From positions 1 through 64,000 of the forward strand of contig CANROC010000010.1 in assembly GCA_947632175.1 (NCBI GenBank): 64,000 nt of DNA. Direction: 5' to 3'. Below the pieces are notes generated by a model. The model did no database searches. It was not told where the DNA came from and saw only the letters and a program-made list of their open reading frames with translations. Below are positions 50,740-58,650 of this stretch, piece by piece. The translations under genes were made by a program, and so were the position numbers. The DNA is from an uncultured Oscillospiraceae bacterium (GTDB lineage: Bacteria > Bacillota > Clostridia > Oscillospirales > Oscillospiraceae). Positions within the stretch are counted from its first letter, which is position 1. The number at the start of each line of letters is the position of its first letter.

Positions 50740-51002
50740 ATGTACGTCGGAAAAAAATCCTTTTGTTTTGCGGAGTGTGCGGCCCGGGGTCCCCGGCGGG
50801 CAAAGCCCGCTGGGGAGAGGAGGAGCGATGCCAGCGCCTGAGCCCGACCAAAGGGAGGGCGAAGCAAAGCGGCATCAGCGACGACGAGGCCGTGCGCGGA
50901 GCAAAACGGCAGAAAAAGATTTCGGAAATGTCCGCAGACATTTCCGAAATCTTTTTCGCACGTTCCCCTTTGTCGGAAAAGGCCGCAGGCCTTTTTCGAC
51001 AA
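50740..51002. repeat. Intergenic modular hairpin repeat, copy B (inverted relative to copy A)
   Basis: This occupies most of the 360-nt gap between the serine recombinase and the prophage. It is the reverse complement of copy A's core, with the perfect 21-bp stem at 50912-50932/50937-50957 and the second hairpin at 50972-51000. Copy B carries about 96 extra nucleotides near 50794-50890 compared with copy A, and outer palindromes of A are absent. The flank to 51044 ends in a G/C-rich direct-repeat pair (TTGAAAGGGC and CCTTTCAATG). Confidence 0.8.
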
Positions 51003-51044
51003 GCTTTGGCATTGAAAGGGCGCAGCCCTTTCAATGCCGGTTCT

Positions 51045-51458
51045 TCACCACCTTGCGAACCTTCCGAACTCCACCCCGCCGTACACATCCTCCACCTTCC
51101 CCTCGCCGTCGGCCATGCGGCGGGAGAAGTAGATGTTCCTCAGCTCCTCGTACCTCTGCTCGTAAAACCCGGCGGCGGCGGGATTCTCGTCCGCCAGCAG
51201 GTTGGCCGCCAGCCCGTAGTGCATGACCCCCAGGGCGTAGGTGTCCGGGATCTTCAGCACCGGGTCGCCCAGCGCCTCCACGGGCACGAAGCCCCCGTTC
51301 TGGCCGTCCAGGATGCGGTACTCGGCGATCATCATGTTCACGATCCCCGCCGCGCGGCGCTCGTACTCCGCCGTGTCGGCGTTCCGGGGATTGCCCTCGC
51401 CGTCCAGCTCGTCCATGAGCCCCATAGCGGCGTTAAAAATGTCCTCCGCCGTCTTCAT
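51045..51458 (-). CDS. Phage head-tail adaptor-like protein
   Basis: 137 aa. MKTAEDIFNAAMGLMDE, then YERRAAGIVNMMIAEYRILDG and KIPDTYALGVMHYGLAANLLADENPAAAGFYEQRYEELRN match the helical layout of phage neck adaptors (HK97 gp6/P22 gp4/SPP1 gp15 type). It is the last gene of the prophage module, after lysis genes, an unexpected place for an adaptor. ATG 51458 has AAAGGCGG upstream and overlaps the amidase stop. Confidence 0.5.
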   Translation of the reverse strand: MKTAEDIFNAAMGLMDELDGEGNPRNADTAEYERRAAGIVNMMIAEYRILDGQNGGFVPVEALGDPVLKIPDTYALGVMHYGLAANLLADENPAAAGFYEQRYEELRNIYFSRRMADGEGKVEDVYGGVEFGRFARW

Positions 51459-52255
51459 ACCGTCCCGCCTTTCTTCTCCACGGCCCTCCTGGCCATAATG
51501 GCCGCCTGGTAGCGCGGGATGAGCGCCATGGGCTCCGTCCCGTCGGTGATGCCCAGCGCCACCGCCTCCGCAAGCTCCTGCTCCGCCCACGCCGGCACCG
51601 GCTTTGCCTTCAAATACTCGTTCAGCCTCCTGTAGATTTCCTCTCCCGTCATGTTCTCCTCCATCCTTTCCGCCACATCCCGGCGAAAATCATCCATGCT
51701 CTTCCCGAACCTGGGCCACCAGTGCTCCACGTCCACGTGGTCCGACGCGATCCCCCGCCTGTGCCCTTCGGCGTGGCAGATGACCACCCCGTCGGCCAGC
51801 GGGTCGAGCCCGTAGCGCTCGCAAAGAAACGCCGTCAGCTCCGCCGCCTCCCGGTAGACCCGGGCAAAATACCCGGCGTCCAGAAGCCCGTCCTCACAGA
51901 TCTCAAAGGAAATGTGGGTATTGTTGGCGCTTCCCCGCGCACCGCTCCCGGCGTGCCACCCCCGGGCCTCCCAGGGCAGGGTCTGCGCCGTCCCCACGCT
52001 CCCGTCGGCCAGGAGGCCCACAAAGGCGTGGACGCACTTTCCCACTCCCGGCCTGTTCCAGTCGTTCCCGTTCCGGTTGACCCCCAGGACCCTCAGCGCC
52101 TCCCCGTACCCGGCGCTGCCCACCGTGGGCTGGGCATATCGCCGGACGGTGGGGTTGTTGGCCCCGGTGGAGTGGACCATCACCCCCTTCGGAACGATGG
52201 TCCGCCCGCTTTTATAGCAGTCGTTCTCCGTCAGCAGACACTCAGTCAGCCTCAT
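51455..52255 (-). CDS. Phage N-acetylmuramoyl-L-alanine amidase (endolysin)
   Basis: 266 aa, Amidase_2 fold. Zinc ligands are predicted in GVMVHSTGANNP and HVDVEHWWP, with ARGWHAGSGARGSANNTHISFEIC between. The C-terminal 60 residues (MTGEEIYRRLNEYLKAKPVPAWAEQELAEAVALG) resemble a wall-binding tail. It cuts the peptide-glycan link for lysis and has no signal peptide, so the holin must release it. Its ATG follows GGGAGGAGAGC and overlaps the holin stop by 14 nt. Confidence 0.88.
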   Translation of the reverse strand: MRLTECLLTENDCYKSGRTIVPKGVMVHSTGANNPTVRRYAQPTVGSAGYGEALRVLGVNRNGNDWNRPGVGKCVHAFVGLLADGSVGTAQTLPWEARGWHAGSGARGSANNTHISFEICEDGLLDAGYFARVYREAAELTAFLCERYGLDPLADGVVICHAEGHRRGIASDHVDVEHWWPRFGKSMDDFRRDVAERMEENMTGEEIYRRLNEYLKAKPVPAWAEQELAEAVALGITDGTEPMALIPRYQAAIMARRAVEKKGGTV

Positions 52256-52679
52256 GCTCTCCTCCCGCCTCCGCGTTGTTTTTCAGTCTCTCCACGACCT
52301 TTTTGAGAAACGCCGGGAGCGGCACGCCCTGCCGGCTCAGATTCTCCAGAATGGAGATGCACTCGTTCAAAATGAGCCAGACGGTCACCAGAAGCCCGAA
52401 GACGTAAACCCCTCCCGGCTCGGCCCCGGCGGTCCCCGCCGCCGTCCCGATGACCCAGTCCGCCACTACGGCCACGCCCACGGCCACGAGGTACCCCAGC
52501 TTCTTGACGATGCCCCGAAGTCCCGTCCGGGAGCTCAGCTCTCCCGCCGCCCAGGCGTCGGCCAGCCCCGTGGCATAGTCCAGGACCATCACGCCCACCA
52601 GCACCAGCACCGGCGCCAGCAGCTGTCCGAAATACGCTCCCACCGCCGCCCCCGCGGCGGCAATGAGCCCCTTGCACAT
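52242..52679 (-). CDS. Phage holin family protein
   Basis: 145 aa from ATG 52679 (GAGGGAAAAC upstream). Hydrophobic segments are GLIAAAGAAVGAYFGQLL, LVLVGVMVLDYATGLADAWA, YLVAVGVAVVADWVI and VYVFGLLVTVWLILNECISILEN, the pattern of the Bacteriophage_holin_4/toxin-secretion group (DYATGL and ECISILENL are family hallmarks). It ends with a basic tail. A longer in-frame extension to 52901 is low-complexity and crosses the intergenic hairpin. Confidence 0.88.
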   Translation of the reverse strand: MCKGLIAAAGAAVGAYFGQLLAPVLVLVGVMVLDYATGLADAWAAGELSSRTGLRGIVKKLGYLVAVGVAVVADWVIGTAAGTAGAEPGGVYVFGLLVTVWLILNECISILENLSRQGVPLPAFLKKVVERLKNNAEAGGEHEAD

Positions 52680-52737
52680 GTTTTCCCTCAACTCTTTCTC
52701 CTCTCTTTCCTCTTCTTTTCCCCCCGGCTCCGTGGGG

Positions 52738-52773
52738 GTCCCTAACCTCCCCCCCTGGGGGGAGGTTAGGGAC
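52738..52773. repeat. Perfect G/C hairpin inside the prophage, family 2-like
   Basis: A 17-bp stem GTCCCTAACCTCCCCCC/GGGGGGAGGTTAGGGAC (52738-52754 with 52757-52773) has a 2-nt CT centre. It fills the gap between the fibre gene stop and the holin gene. There is no T run, so it is not a standard terminator. Confidence 0.8.
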
Positions 52774-52800
52774 GGGAGGGCAGCCCCCTGCGCCCATCGT

Positions 52801-53655
52801 TCATTCGGCCATTGCGTCCTTAAACAACAGCCGCGCCGACCCATCGAACTCCAGCATTTCGCCGAGTCCCTCGACGGAAGCGGTATAGGTCTCGCCGCCA
52901 AAGCTTGTTTTCACATAAAAGCCCAGCGTTCTCAGCTCCACGACGATCCCCTGCTCTTCGGCGGAGGTCCTCAGCTGACAGGGAACGGTCACCTGGCTTT
53001 CATCGCCGCTGCCCCACGCCCAGGCGACGCTTTCTCTGGGGTCTGAGGGGATGAACAGCGCCGGAGCGTCGATCTTCAACCCACCGAGAGAGGCCCCCGT
53101 GACCTGGTCCATAACGGAAAAATCGATCTCCAGCAGTCCTGTCTTCTTGAAATCGAAGTCCTCGGGGACAGCCGCGCTAAAGATGAGAGCCGTCTGGTTG
53201 TCATACGAGCGCGCAAAGTCCATAACGTCGCGGTTTCCTCTGACGTACCTCTCGTCCGCCTTGTCCGGCTCGAGGTAATCCGTCCCCGCCACCGCCTCCT
53301 CCACCGTCTTCCCGTTGCCCTTTAGGAGCCCCGTGAGGTTCGTGGAGGTAGTCGTGGACACCGTGTTCGGCCCGGCGGGACCGGGAGCGCCGTCCTTCCC
53401 CGGCGCGCCGTCCTTGCCGTTTGCCCCCGCCGGACCCGCCGCGCCGTCCTTTCCGGCGGGACCCGCAGGTCCCGTCAGCTCCCCGCTGTCCAGCTTCTCC
53501 TGGAACGTCTCCCCATCCTCAAAGGTCACGCCGGAGGCCAGGGCCGTCTTCGCGGCGGATTCCGCCTCCGCCTTGTCCGCCTTACCGGCCAGCGCCGCCT
53601 TGACGAGGGCCACGAGCCTCGCAAGGCCCGCCGCCCCCGCGAATTTCCTCGCCAT
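52801..53655 (-). CDS. Collagen-like phage appendage/fibre protein
   Basis: 284 aa. N-terminal attachment module MARKFAGAAGLARLVALVKAALAGKADKAEAE, then a Gly-X-Y run (about 80-115: GPAGPAGKDGAAGPAG, GKDGAPGKDGAPGPAGP), and a C-terminal beta-rich receptor-like domain (GGLKIDAPALFIPSD, FGGETYTASVEGLGEML). ATG follows AGGAGG. Collagen-like trimerisation is common in phage fibres. The start resembles that of the 83-aa gene next door. Confidence 0.75.
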   Translation of the reverse strand: MARKFAGAAGLARLVALVKAALAGKADKAEAESAAKTALASGVTFEDGETFQEKLDSGELTGPAGPAGKDGAAGPAGANGKDGAPGKDGAPGPAGPNTVSTTTSTNLTGLLKGNGKTVEEAVAGTDYLEPDKADERYVRGNRDVMDFARSYDNQTALIFSAAVPEDFDFKKTGLLEIDFSVMDQVTGASLGGLKIDAPALFIPSDPRESVAWAWGSGDESQVTVPCQLRTSAEEQGIVVELRTLGFYVKTSFGGETYTASVEGLGEMLEFDGSARLLFKDAMAE

Positions 53656-53668
53656 CCTACGCCTCCTC

Positions 53669-53920
53669 TCAGCCGTTCCAGAGGCCGTCCACGTCCTCGG
53701 CGCTCATCTCCGTCATGTCCGCGCCCAGCAGATACTCGCTGGCGGCCTTGCCGTTCAGCTTCGCCGCGTCCGCCGCGGAAGCGGCGCTGTCCGCGTTCAC
53801 CGCGCTTGCCACCTTCCCGTCCCCGTCCGGGTCGTACACGCTCTTGTCCATCTTCAGCCCCAGCGCCTCCTTGATCTTCCCGATCAGCGCCGCGACCGTC
53901 TCGTTTCCCGCAAATTTCAT
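53669..53920 (-). CDS. Short phage appendage-attachment-like protein
   Basis: 83 aa. MKFAGNETVAALIGKIKEALGLKMDKSVYDPDGDGKV parallels the attachment start of the neighbouring fibre gene (KFAG, helix, K-DK). The rest (VNADSAASAADAAKLNGKAASEYLLG) is a common phage-tail repeat-like stretch. It may be a truncated or companion fibre. ATG follows GGAGACAG-type sequence at 53920. Confidence 0.5.
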   Translation of the reverse strand: MKFAGNETVAALIGKIKEALGLKMDKSVYDPDGDGKVASAVNADSAASAADAAKLNGKAASEYLLGADMTEMSAEDVDGLWNG

Positions 53921-53978
53921 AGTTCTGTCTCCTTTCTCATTCTATGCCGCAAGCTCCCCTCCGGTCTTCCGCCGGAGG

Positions 53979-54485
53979 TCACCACATCGCTTCAACTTCC
54001 TCTTTGCCGATCTCCTCGAAGGCCGCTTCGATCTGCCGCACCGCGTCCTCCGCCGCCGTCCCGGCGGCGCCGACGGCCTCGTCACGCGCCGTCTCCGACC
54101 CGCTCCTGGCGTCCTCGGCGGCGTCCTTCGCCGCCTCCGCCTTGTCGAAGAACTCCGCGGCCCGGTTGAAGAGCTCGAAATCAAAGACCTTCCCGTCCGT
54201 CAGCTCCACCGTGAGCTTGTCGGCGTAATTCTTCTCGCCGTAAGCCCCCGGCGTGAGCCGCACCTCCTTCACGCCTATGCCGTCCTGGCCCCGAATGGCG
54301 GGGGTGGTATAGCTCTCGCCGTTTTCAAAGGTCACCGTCAGCGTGAAATCCTGGTTCAGCACCGCCGACTCGATCCCGTACCCCCGGGGCCCCCGCTCGC
54401 CGGTGTCCCCCTTGGGCCCGGGAATGAGCCCGAAGGTCCCCAGCTCGACCTCCACCGTTCCCGGCGTCCTCAGATCCTCCTCCAT
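53979..54485 (-). CDS. Phage structural protein with a short collagen-like segment
   Basis: 168 aa. N-terminal TVEVELGTFGLIP leads into GPKGDTGERGPRGYG, then a domain with FTLTVTFENGESYTTPAIRG and VKEVRLTPGAYGEKNYADKLTVELTDGKVFDFELFN, and a C-terminal alanine-rich coiled coil (AAEFFDKAEAAKDAAEDARSGSETARDEA). Such parts occur in baseplate/fibre-linker proteins. Function is inferred from architecture and position only. Confidence 0.55.
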   Translation of the reverse strand: MEEDLRTPGTVEVELGTFGLIPGPKGDTGERGPRGYGIESAVLNQDFTLTVTFENGESYTTPAIRGQDGIGVKEVRLTPGAYGEKNYADKLTVELTDGKVFDFELFNRAAEFFDKAEAAKDAAEDARSGSETARDEAVGAAGTAAEDAVRQIEAAFEEIGKEEVEAMW

Positions 54486-54555
54486 ATCTTCACCTCCCTT
54501 TCCCCCTCCCCGGCGTACCGGGGAGGGAATTTTCTGATCCCGCGCGGGTCTACTC

Positions 54556-55389
54556 TCATTCCCCGCTGGACTTGGCCGCGAGGATGCCGTCCTTCAGCGT
54601 CTCCAGCACGAAGCAGTCGTGCAGGAGCCGTCCCTGGACCACCGCGCCGTCGATGTCGGGGTGCTCCTCCAGGATGCGGTACGTCTCGATCTTCTTGGGC
54701 GCCACGGCGCAGCCCCGGCGCACGATGAGGAACACCACATTCTCGGGCATGTACTCGTCGGGCACCACCCGGACCTGCATCCCGTCGATGGTCCCGCACA
54801 CGCCGGAGACGATGGCCTCCTCGGCCAGCTTCTCCGCGCCCACCACCTGGTCGGCCAGCTTCACCTTGATTGCCTCGCTCTCGCCCATGAAGAGCACCCG
54901 GCCCTCCCGGGGCACTCTGGCGTTGCTCATCTTCACACCGGCCTTCATGATGGTCTCGATGGCGTTCTCCTTCGTCAGCGCCACGTTCGTCTCCGTAAGG
55001 CCCGCGCCCTCGGCCAGCTTCTTGAGCCGGTAGGTATCCACGTAGGGGATGATGACCTCGTCGGTCTGGCGGCGCAGGACGCCGGAGGCCGCCTTGATCA
55101 TCATCTGGGCGGTGTTGTTGCCCTTGTCGATGGACCCGTTGAAGGCCTTGTCGTCGGTGACCGTCATCTCCTGCACCGTGTCGCCCAGCTCCGTGAGGGT
55201 CCCGAACCTGCTGCCCTCCGCCTTGGTCTTGTCGTAGCTCTGGAGGGGCAGCTTGTCCACGGAATACACCGTCACCGTGGACACCCCCGTCCACTTCCAC
55301 CGGTTGGAGAAGATCCCCTCGGTGCAGGACCCGAGCTTAAACCGCTCCACTACCTTGTCGGACGCTCTCTTTGCCAAATTGATTGCCAT
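54556..55389 (-). CDS. Phage major capsid protein
   Basis: 277 aa. Conserved features are an N-terminal helix (MAINLAKRASDKVVERFKLGS), a beta-hairpin (TGVSTVTVYSVDKLPLQ), QMMIKAASGVLRRQTDEVIIPYVD, EGRVLFMGESEAIKVKL and a C-terminal RVVPDEYMPENVVFLIVRRG. This is the HK97-fold major capsid of short-tailed clostridial phages, placed after the scaffold-like gene. Start ATG 55389 follows GGAGAAAGAATT-type sequence. A second capsid gene is not seen. Confidence 0.75.
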   Translation of the reverse strand: MAINLAKRASDKVVERFKLGSCTEGIFSNRWKWTGVSTVTVYSVDKLPLQSYDKTKAEGSRFGTLTELGDTVQEMTVTDDKAFNGSIDKGNNTAQMMIKAASGVLRRQTDEVIIPYVDTYRLKKLAEGAGLTETNVALTKENAIETIMKAGVKMSNARVPREGRVLFMGESEAIKVKLADQVVGAEKLAEEAIVSGVCGTIDGMQVRVVPDEYMPENVVFLIVRRGCAVAPKKIETYRILEEHPDIDGAVVQGRLLHDCFVLETLKDGILAAKSSGE

Positions 55390-55503
55390 AAATTCTTTCT
55401 CCTTTCAAATTTTAAACCGTTTTTCTGATTTTTCCTTTCTCCGGCCCCTCACGGCCGCCCCCTCTCACCGCCGATCCACTCTCTCACCTCCTTTCTCATC
55501 ATA

Positions 55504-55592
55504 AGCTCCCCCCTGGGGGAGCTGGCGCGCAGCGCCTGAAGGGTTGCCCCTCCCTCTGGGAGGGGTGGCCGCGCGAAGCGCCGGCCAGGGTG
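55504..55592. repeat. Two C/G hairpins between capsid and scaffold genes, family 2
   Basis: AGCTCCCCC/GGGGGAGCT (55504-55512, 55515-55523) and CCCCTCCC/GGGAGGGG (55547-55554, 55558-55565) are followed by CGCGAAGCGCCGGCC, matching the chromosomal copy at 37842-37873. The rest of the 211-nt gap 55390-55600 has no gene. Confidence 0.6.
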
Positions 55593-55600
55593 GGTCCGTC

Positions 55601-56026
55601 TCACCTCATCTCCCACCCCTCGTCAAAGGCGTCCATCCTCACCCCTCCGGCCCCCTGGCCTGTCTGACTGCCGGCGGACCTTGCGGCGTTGCGCTCGCGC
55701 TGTTCCCCGGCGCGCCGGAGCCGCTCGTTCTCCTCCCGGAGCCTGCGCGTCTCGTACCCCAGGAACGCCTCCGTCAGGCGCTCGCCCGCCCGGACCCGCT
55801 CCCAGACCTCCCGGGGGATGTCCTCCCCCCGGACCTGGGGGAACGCCCGGACGAACCGCCGGATCTCCCCCTCGTCCTTGCCGCCCTCCGCCGGAGGGCT
55901 CTCCGGGGCGGCCTTTCCGGCCTCCTCCGGCGCTTCCTCCTTGGGCAGCTCCTCGGAGATCCGCTCATCCGCGACGATCCCCTCGTCGCCCCAGCCTTCT
56001 GAAAATACATCTTTCTCGTTTTCCAT
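55601..56026 (-). CDS. Phage scaffolding-like protein
   Basis: 141 aa, acidic and helical (EELPKEEAPEEAGKAAPESPPAEGG, then RRFVRAFPQVRGEDIPREVWERVRAGERL). A coiled segment ETRRLREENERLRRAGEQRERN precedes a C-terminal end DAFDEGWEMR, typical of scaffolding or prohead proteins that bind capsid. It sits between portal and capsid in transcription order, as scaffolds usually do. It ends 211 nt before the capsid start. Low sequence conservation makes this positional. Confidence 0.6.
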   Translation of the reverse strand: MENEKDVFSEGWGDEGIVADERISEELPKEEAPEEAGKAAPESPPAEGGKDEGEIRRFVRAFPQVRGEDIPREVWERVRAGERLTEAFLGYETRRLREENERLRRAGEQRERNAARSAGSQTGQGAGGVRMDAFDEGWEMR

Positions 56027-56029
56027 GGT

Positions 56030-57571
56030 TCACTCCTCCTTTCTTTCTCTCTCCCGCCTGATCTCGGCGATGAGCCCCCGCCTGTCGCTGACGTACCCGT
56101 CCGGGATGCGCTCCAGATACTGGAGAATGTCGATCTTCCCCTGGATCAGCAGGTTGTCCAGCGTCTGGATGGAGGCGATCTCGGAAAAATACGCGCTGGC
56201 GCCCACGTCGATCTTCAGCGCCATGGGCATGTCCCGGAACACCCCGAAGTCGAACTCCCCCGGCACCTCCTCCGGCGGCGTGAGGCCCGCGAACTCCATG
56301 GCCTCCCGCACCCGCGCCGGCGTCTCCATGTCCACCGTCCGCACCCCGTAAAAGGCGCCGATGAACTCCAGGTACACCCGGGCCAGCTCCTCCACGCACT
56401 CGCGAAGCGCCTGCTTGGTGATCTCGCTGGGCGTGGCCGCCGCCCGCTGGAGGGCGATGATCGCCGAGGTGTTGTCCGGCCTTGCGTCCCCCAGCGCCAC
56501 GTTGGTGGCCCCGAGGTTGGCGTTGGTCTGGTCGATGGCCGCGGCGATAAACGTCGTCACCTGGGGCGAGATCGTCGCCGGCGTCAGGGCCCTGGCGGCG
56601 GAGCTCACGTCCCCGCCGGCGATGCCGATGGCCTGTCCCACCTGGTTGGTCCACTTAGGGATGCGCGTCCTGTCGTAGATGATCTTGGGATACGCCGTGG
56701 TCATCAGGCTCAGCATGGACATGGCCCACATCTTGTTGATGAAGATCTGGTTGGGGATGAGCCCTGTGAGCATGGCCTGCCCGTGGTAGCTGTCCTGGAC
56801 GTTGTCCCAGCTCATCCACACCAAGGGGTAAAGCCGCAGGCCCATGCAGAAGGCCGGCCGCACCGTACAGCCCCTCACGCACTCATACCCCCGGATCAGT
56901 CCGTCCTCCCGGTCCCGCCACATGAGGAAGAGCTTGGTGGCCTTGTCGTCCGTCTCATGAACGTTCTCGGCGCCTGTCCCGTCCCCGTCGGGGACGATGT
57001 CCTCAAAGGTCTCACAGCCGAAGCTCTTCGCCCTGCGCCGCAGCTCCTCCACGCTCTCCCGGCTTTCGATGAGGATGTAGGGCTGCTTCTGGACGTGCCG
57101 CTCGTTGGGATTGCCGAAGTGGACCATGGTATTCTTCAAAATCTCCGTCCGCACGGTCCCCTCGTCCGCGTCCCAGTAGCTGTACATACACCCGTCGCCC
57201 CGCACGGCGGCGTCCCTGGCGAACTCTCGAAGCATCGCCGTCACCCGGTTGTGCTCGAAAAGCCTCTCCAGCTCCTCGTTGAGCACCCGCACCGGCCCCC
57301 GGAGCTTCTCCGTATTGGCCGAGGCCGCCAGCGCCGCGGCCTCCACCGTCAGATTGTCGCTGGTGACCAGGGAGACCAGAAAGCACACGTCCCTTTTGAG
57401 GATGTTGAACACCGGCGTGGGCAGTCCGTTGGACCGGACGCCCTCCCACTGCTTGCCGATGAAGAAGTTCTCGTTGGTGTTCACCGTCTCGTAGAGGTCC
57501 ACTGCCTCCTTGAACCGGCGCCCCTTGTCGTAGAGCTCCCACACCCTCTCCGGCGTCGGCTCACGCCTCAT
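56030..57571 (-). CDS. Phage portal protein, podovirus type
   Basis: 513 aa. MRREPTPERVWELYDKGRRFKEAVDLYETVNTNENFFIGKQW opens a portal of the P22/phi29-like size. Conserved-looking parts are LPTPVFNILKRDVCFLVSLVTSD, KNTMVHFGNPNERHVQKQPYILIESRE, GQAMLTGLIPNQIFINKMWAMSM and ALGDARPDNTSAIIALQRA. It forms the dodecameric DNA-entry ring. ATG 57571 has GAGGAGG at 6 nt; ATG 57577 overlaps that site. It overlaps the preceding small membrane gene by 11 nt. Confidence 0.88.
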   Translation of the reverse strand: MRREPTPERVWELYDKGRRFKEAVDLYETVNTNENFFIGKQWEGVRSNGLPTPVFNILKRDVCFLVSLVTSDNLTVEAAALAASANTEKLRGPVRVLNEELERLFEHNRVTAMLREFARDAAVRGDGCMYSYWDADEGTVRTEILKNTMVHFGNPNERHVQKQPYILIESRESVEELRRRAKSFGCETFEDIVPDGDGTGAENVHETDDKATKLFLMWRDREDGLIRGYECVRGCTVRPAFCMGLRLYPLVWMSWDNVQDSYHGQAMLTGLIPNQIFINKMWAMSMLSLMTTAYPKIIYDRTRIPKWTNQVGQAIGIAGGDVSSAARALTPATISPQVTTFIAAAIDQTNANLGATNVALGDARPDNTSAIIALQRAAATPSEITKQALRECVEELARVYLEFIGAFYGVRTVDMETPARVREAMEFAGLTPPEEVPGEFDFGVFRDMPMALKIDVGASAYFSEIASIQTLDNLLIQGKIDILQYLERIPDGYVSDRRGLIAEIRRERERKEE

Positions 57572-57788
57572 CCTCATCCCTCCTCACCGCGGCCCGCGCG
57601 GCGCGAAGATCGTACCCCATCATGGCGTCGATCCCCTCCCGCCAGCGCCTTTCAAAGCTCTCCGTCTCCGCCGTCTCCTCTCGCTGGGGCACCGCGTCCC
57701 CCTTGTCTCCGGGCCCCCGGCCCTGCCGGATCAGCGCCCACACCTCCCCGGCGATCACCGCCAGGAGCAAAACGATCAGAAATTCCAT
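57561..57788 (-). CDS. Small phage membrane protein
   Basis: 75 aa. One membrane helix at the N-terminus (MEFLIVLLLAVIAGEVWALI) and a soluble, charged remainder (ESFERRWREGIDAMMGYDLRAARAAVRRDEDEA). Unknown function. It lies between the coiled-coil gene and portal; spanin-like or virion membrane roles are both possible, but nothing shows it. Confidence 0.55.
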   Translation of the reverse strand: MEFLIVLLLAVIAGEVWALIRQGRGPGDKGDAVPQREETAETESFERRWREGIDAMMGYDLRAARAAVRRDEDEA

Positions 57789-57812
57789 GTCTCTCTCCTT
57801 TCCCGCCGGCGC

Positions 57813-58634
57813 TCAAGCGCCCGCTTCCTTTCTCAGCCTCTCGGCCTCGGCCTCCAGCTCCTTCGTGAGCTCCTGCCGCCAGCGGTAATACTCGTCCGCC
57901 TGCTTCTGGCTCACGCTGACGCGGGACTCCTCGGCCCTCCGGTACTCGTCCAGCAGCGCCGCCGCCCGCTCGTAGGCCCCCTCGGCCACCGCCTTGGCGA
58001 TGCCGTCCTGATAGGCCCGCTTGAGCTCCGCCTCCTGCCGGTCGATCTCGCTGAGCGCCGCCCCCTCCTGGGCGTTAAGGGCGCTCATCCCATTCTGCCG
58101 GGTATTCTCCATGGCCAGCCTCGCCTGGCCCCTGGCCCCGGAGGCCAGCCCCGTCCCGGCGGCGTACTCCTCAAAATTCCTCTCCGCCACGGCGCTCCGG
58201 GCTGCCAGGTCGTTTTTCTCGTCCTGATAGACCTGGGGAACAGCCTCCCGGCTCTCTTTCGCCGCCGCGACATTGGTATCGAAAGCCGTCTTCAGCCCCG
58301 CAAGCTCCCGCCCCAGCGCCGCGTCGTAGAGGTCGTTGACCTCCTTCTCCCGGGGCTCGTAGCTTTTCAGCGCCGCCGGCGTCCCCTGCCCCAGGGTCCC
58401 GCCGGACGTACCGGCCCCGGCCTTGGAGGAGCTCAGCTCGTGGTACTCCCAGCCGCCTTCCCCGCCGGAATACCCCGCCTGGGCCCGGACCCGCTCCGCC
58501 GCGGCGTGGGCGGCGTCCATCCCCGCCTGGTCCCCCGCCTCGTGGGCCCTCCACCACTCCTGGGTAAAGGCCCTGATCTTGTTTTTCTGCTCCTCATCGA
58601 GAAAGCTGTCGTCATACACCGAAAGTTCCGCCAT
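57813..58634 (-). CDS. Phage alpha-helical virion-type protein
   Basis: 273 aa. MAELSVYDDSFLDEEQKNKIRAFTQEWWRAH begins a mostly helical protein. Residues 100-200 hold ELAGLKTAFDTNVAAAKESREA and LAARSAVAERNFEEYAAGTGLASGARGQARLAMENTR; the end (RWRQELTKELEAEAERLRKEA) is coiled coil. In podoviruses, long helical proteins beside the nozzle are often internal ejection proteins. This one is an inference by place and pattern. Confidence 0.5.
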   Translation of the reverse strand: MAELSVYDDSFLDEEQKNKIRAFTQEWWRAHEAGDQAGMDAAHAAAERVRAQAGYSGGEGGWEYHELSSSKAGAGTSGGTLGQGTPAALKSYEPREKEVNDLYDAALGRELAGLKTAFDTNVAAAKESREAVPQVYQDEKNDLAARSAVAERNFEEYAAGTGLASGARGQARLAMENTRQNGMSALNAQEGAALSEIDRQEAELKRAYQDGIAKAVAEGAYERAAALLDEYRRAEESRVSVSQKQADEYYRWRQELTKELEAEAERLRKEAGA

Positions 58635-58650
58635 ATCGTTCTCCTTTCCT

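Noticed and set aside
45577-50760. Attachment-site direct repeats for the serine-recombinase element
   Set aside because: I compared the flanks by eye and found no convincing short duplication, so no att sites are annotated.
52242-52901. 219-codon form of the holin
   Set aside because: The extra N-terminus spans a perfect intergenic hairpin and lacks a ribosome site; ATG 52679 has one and starts a normal holin.
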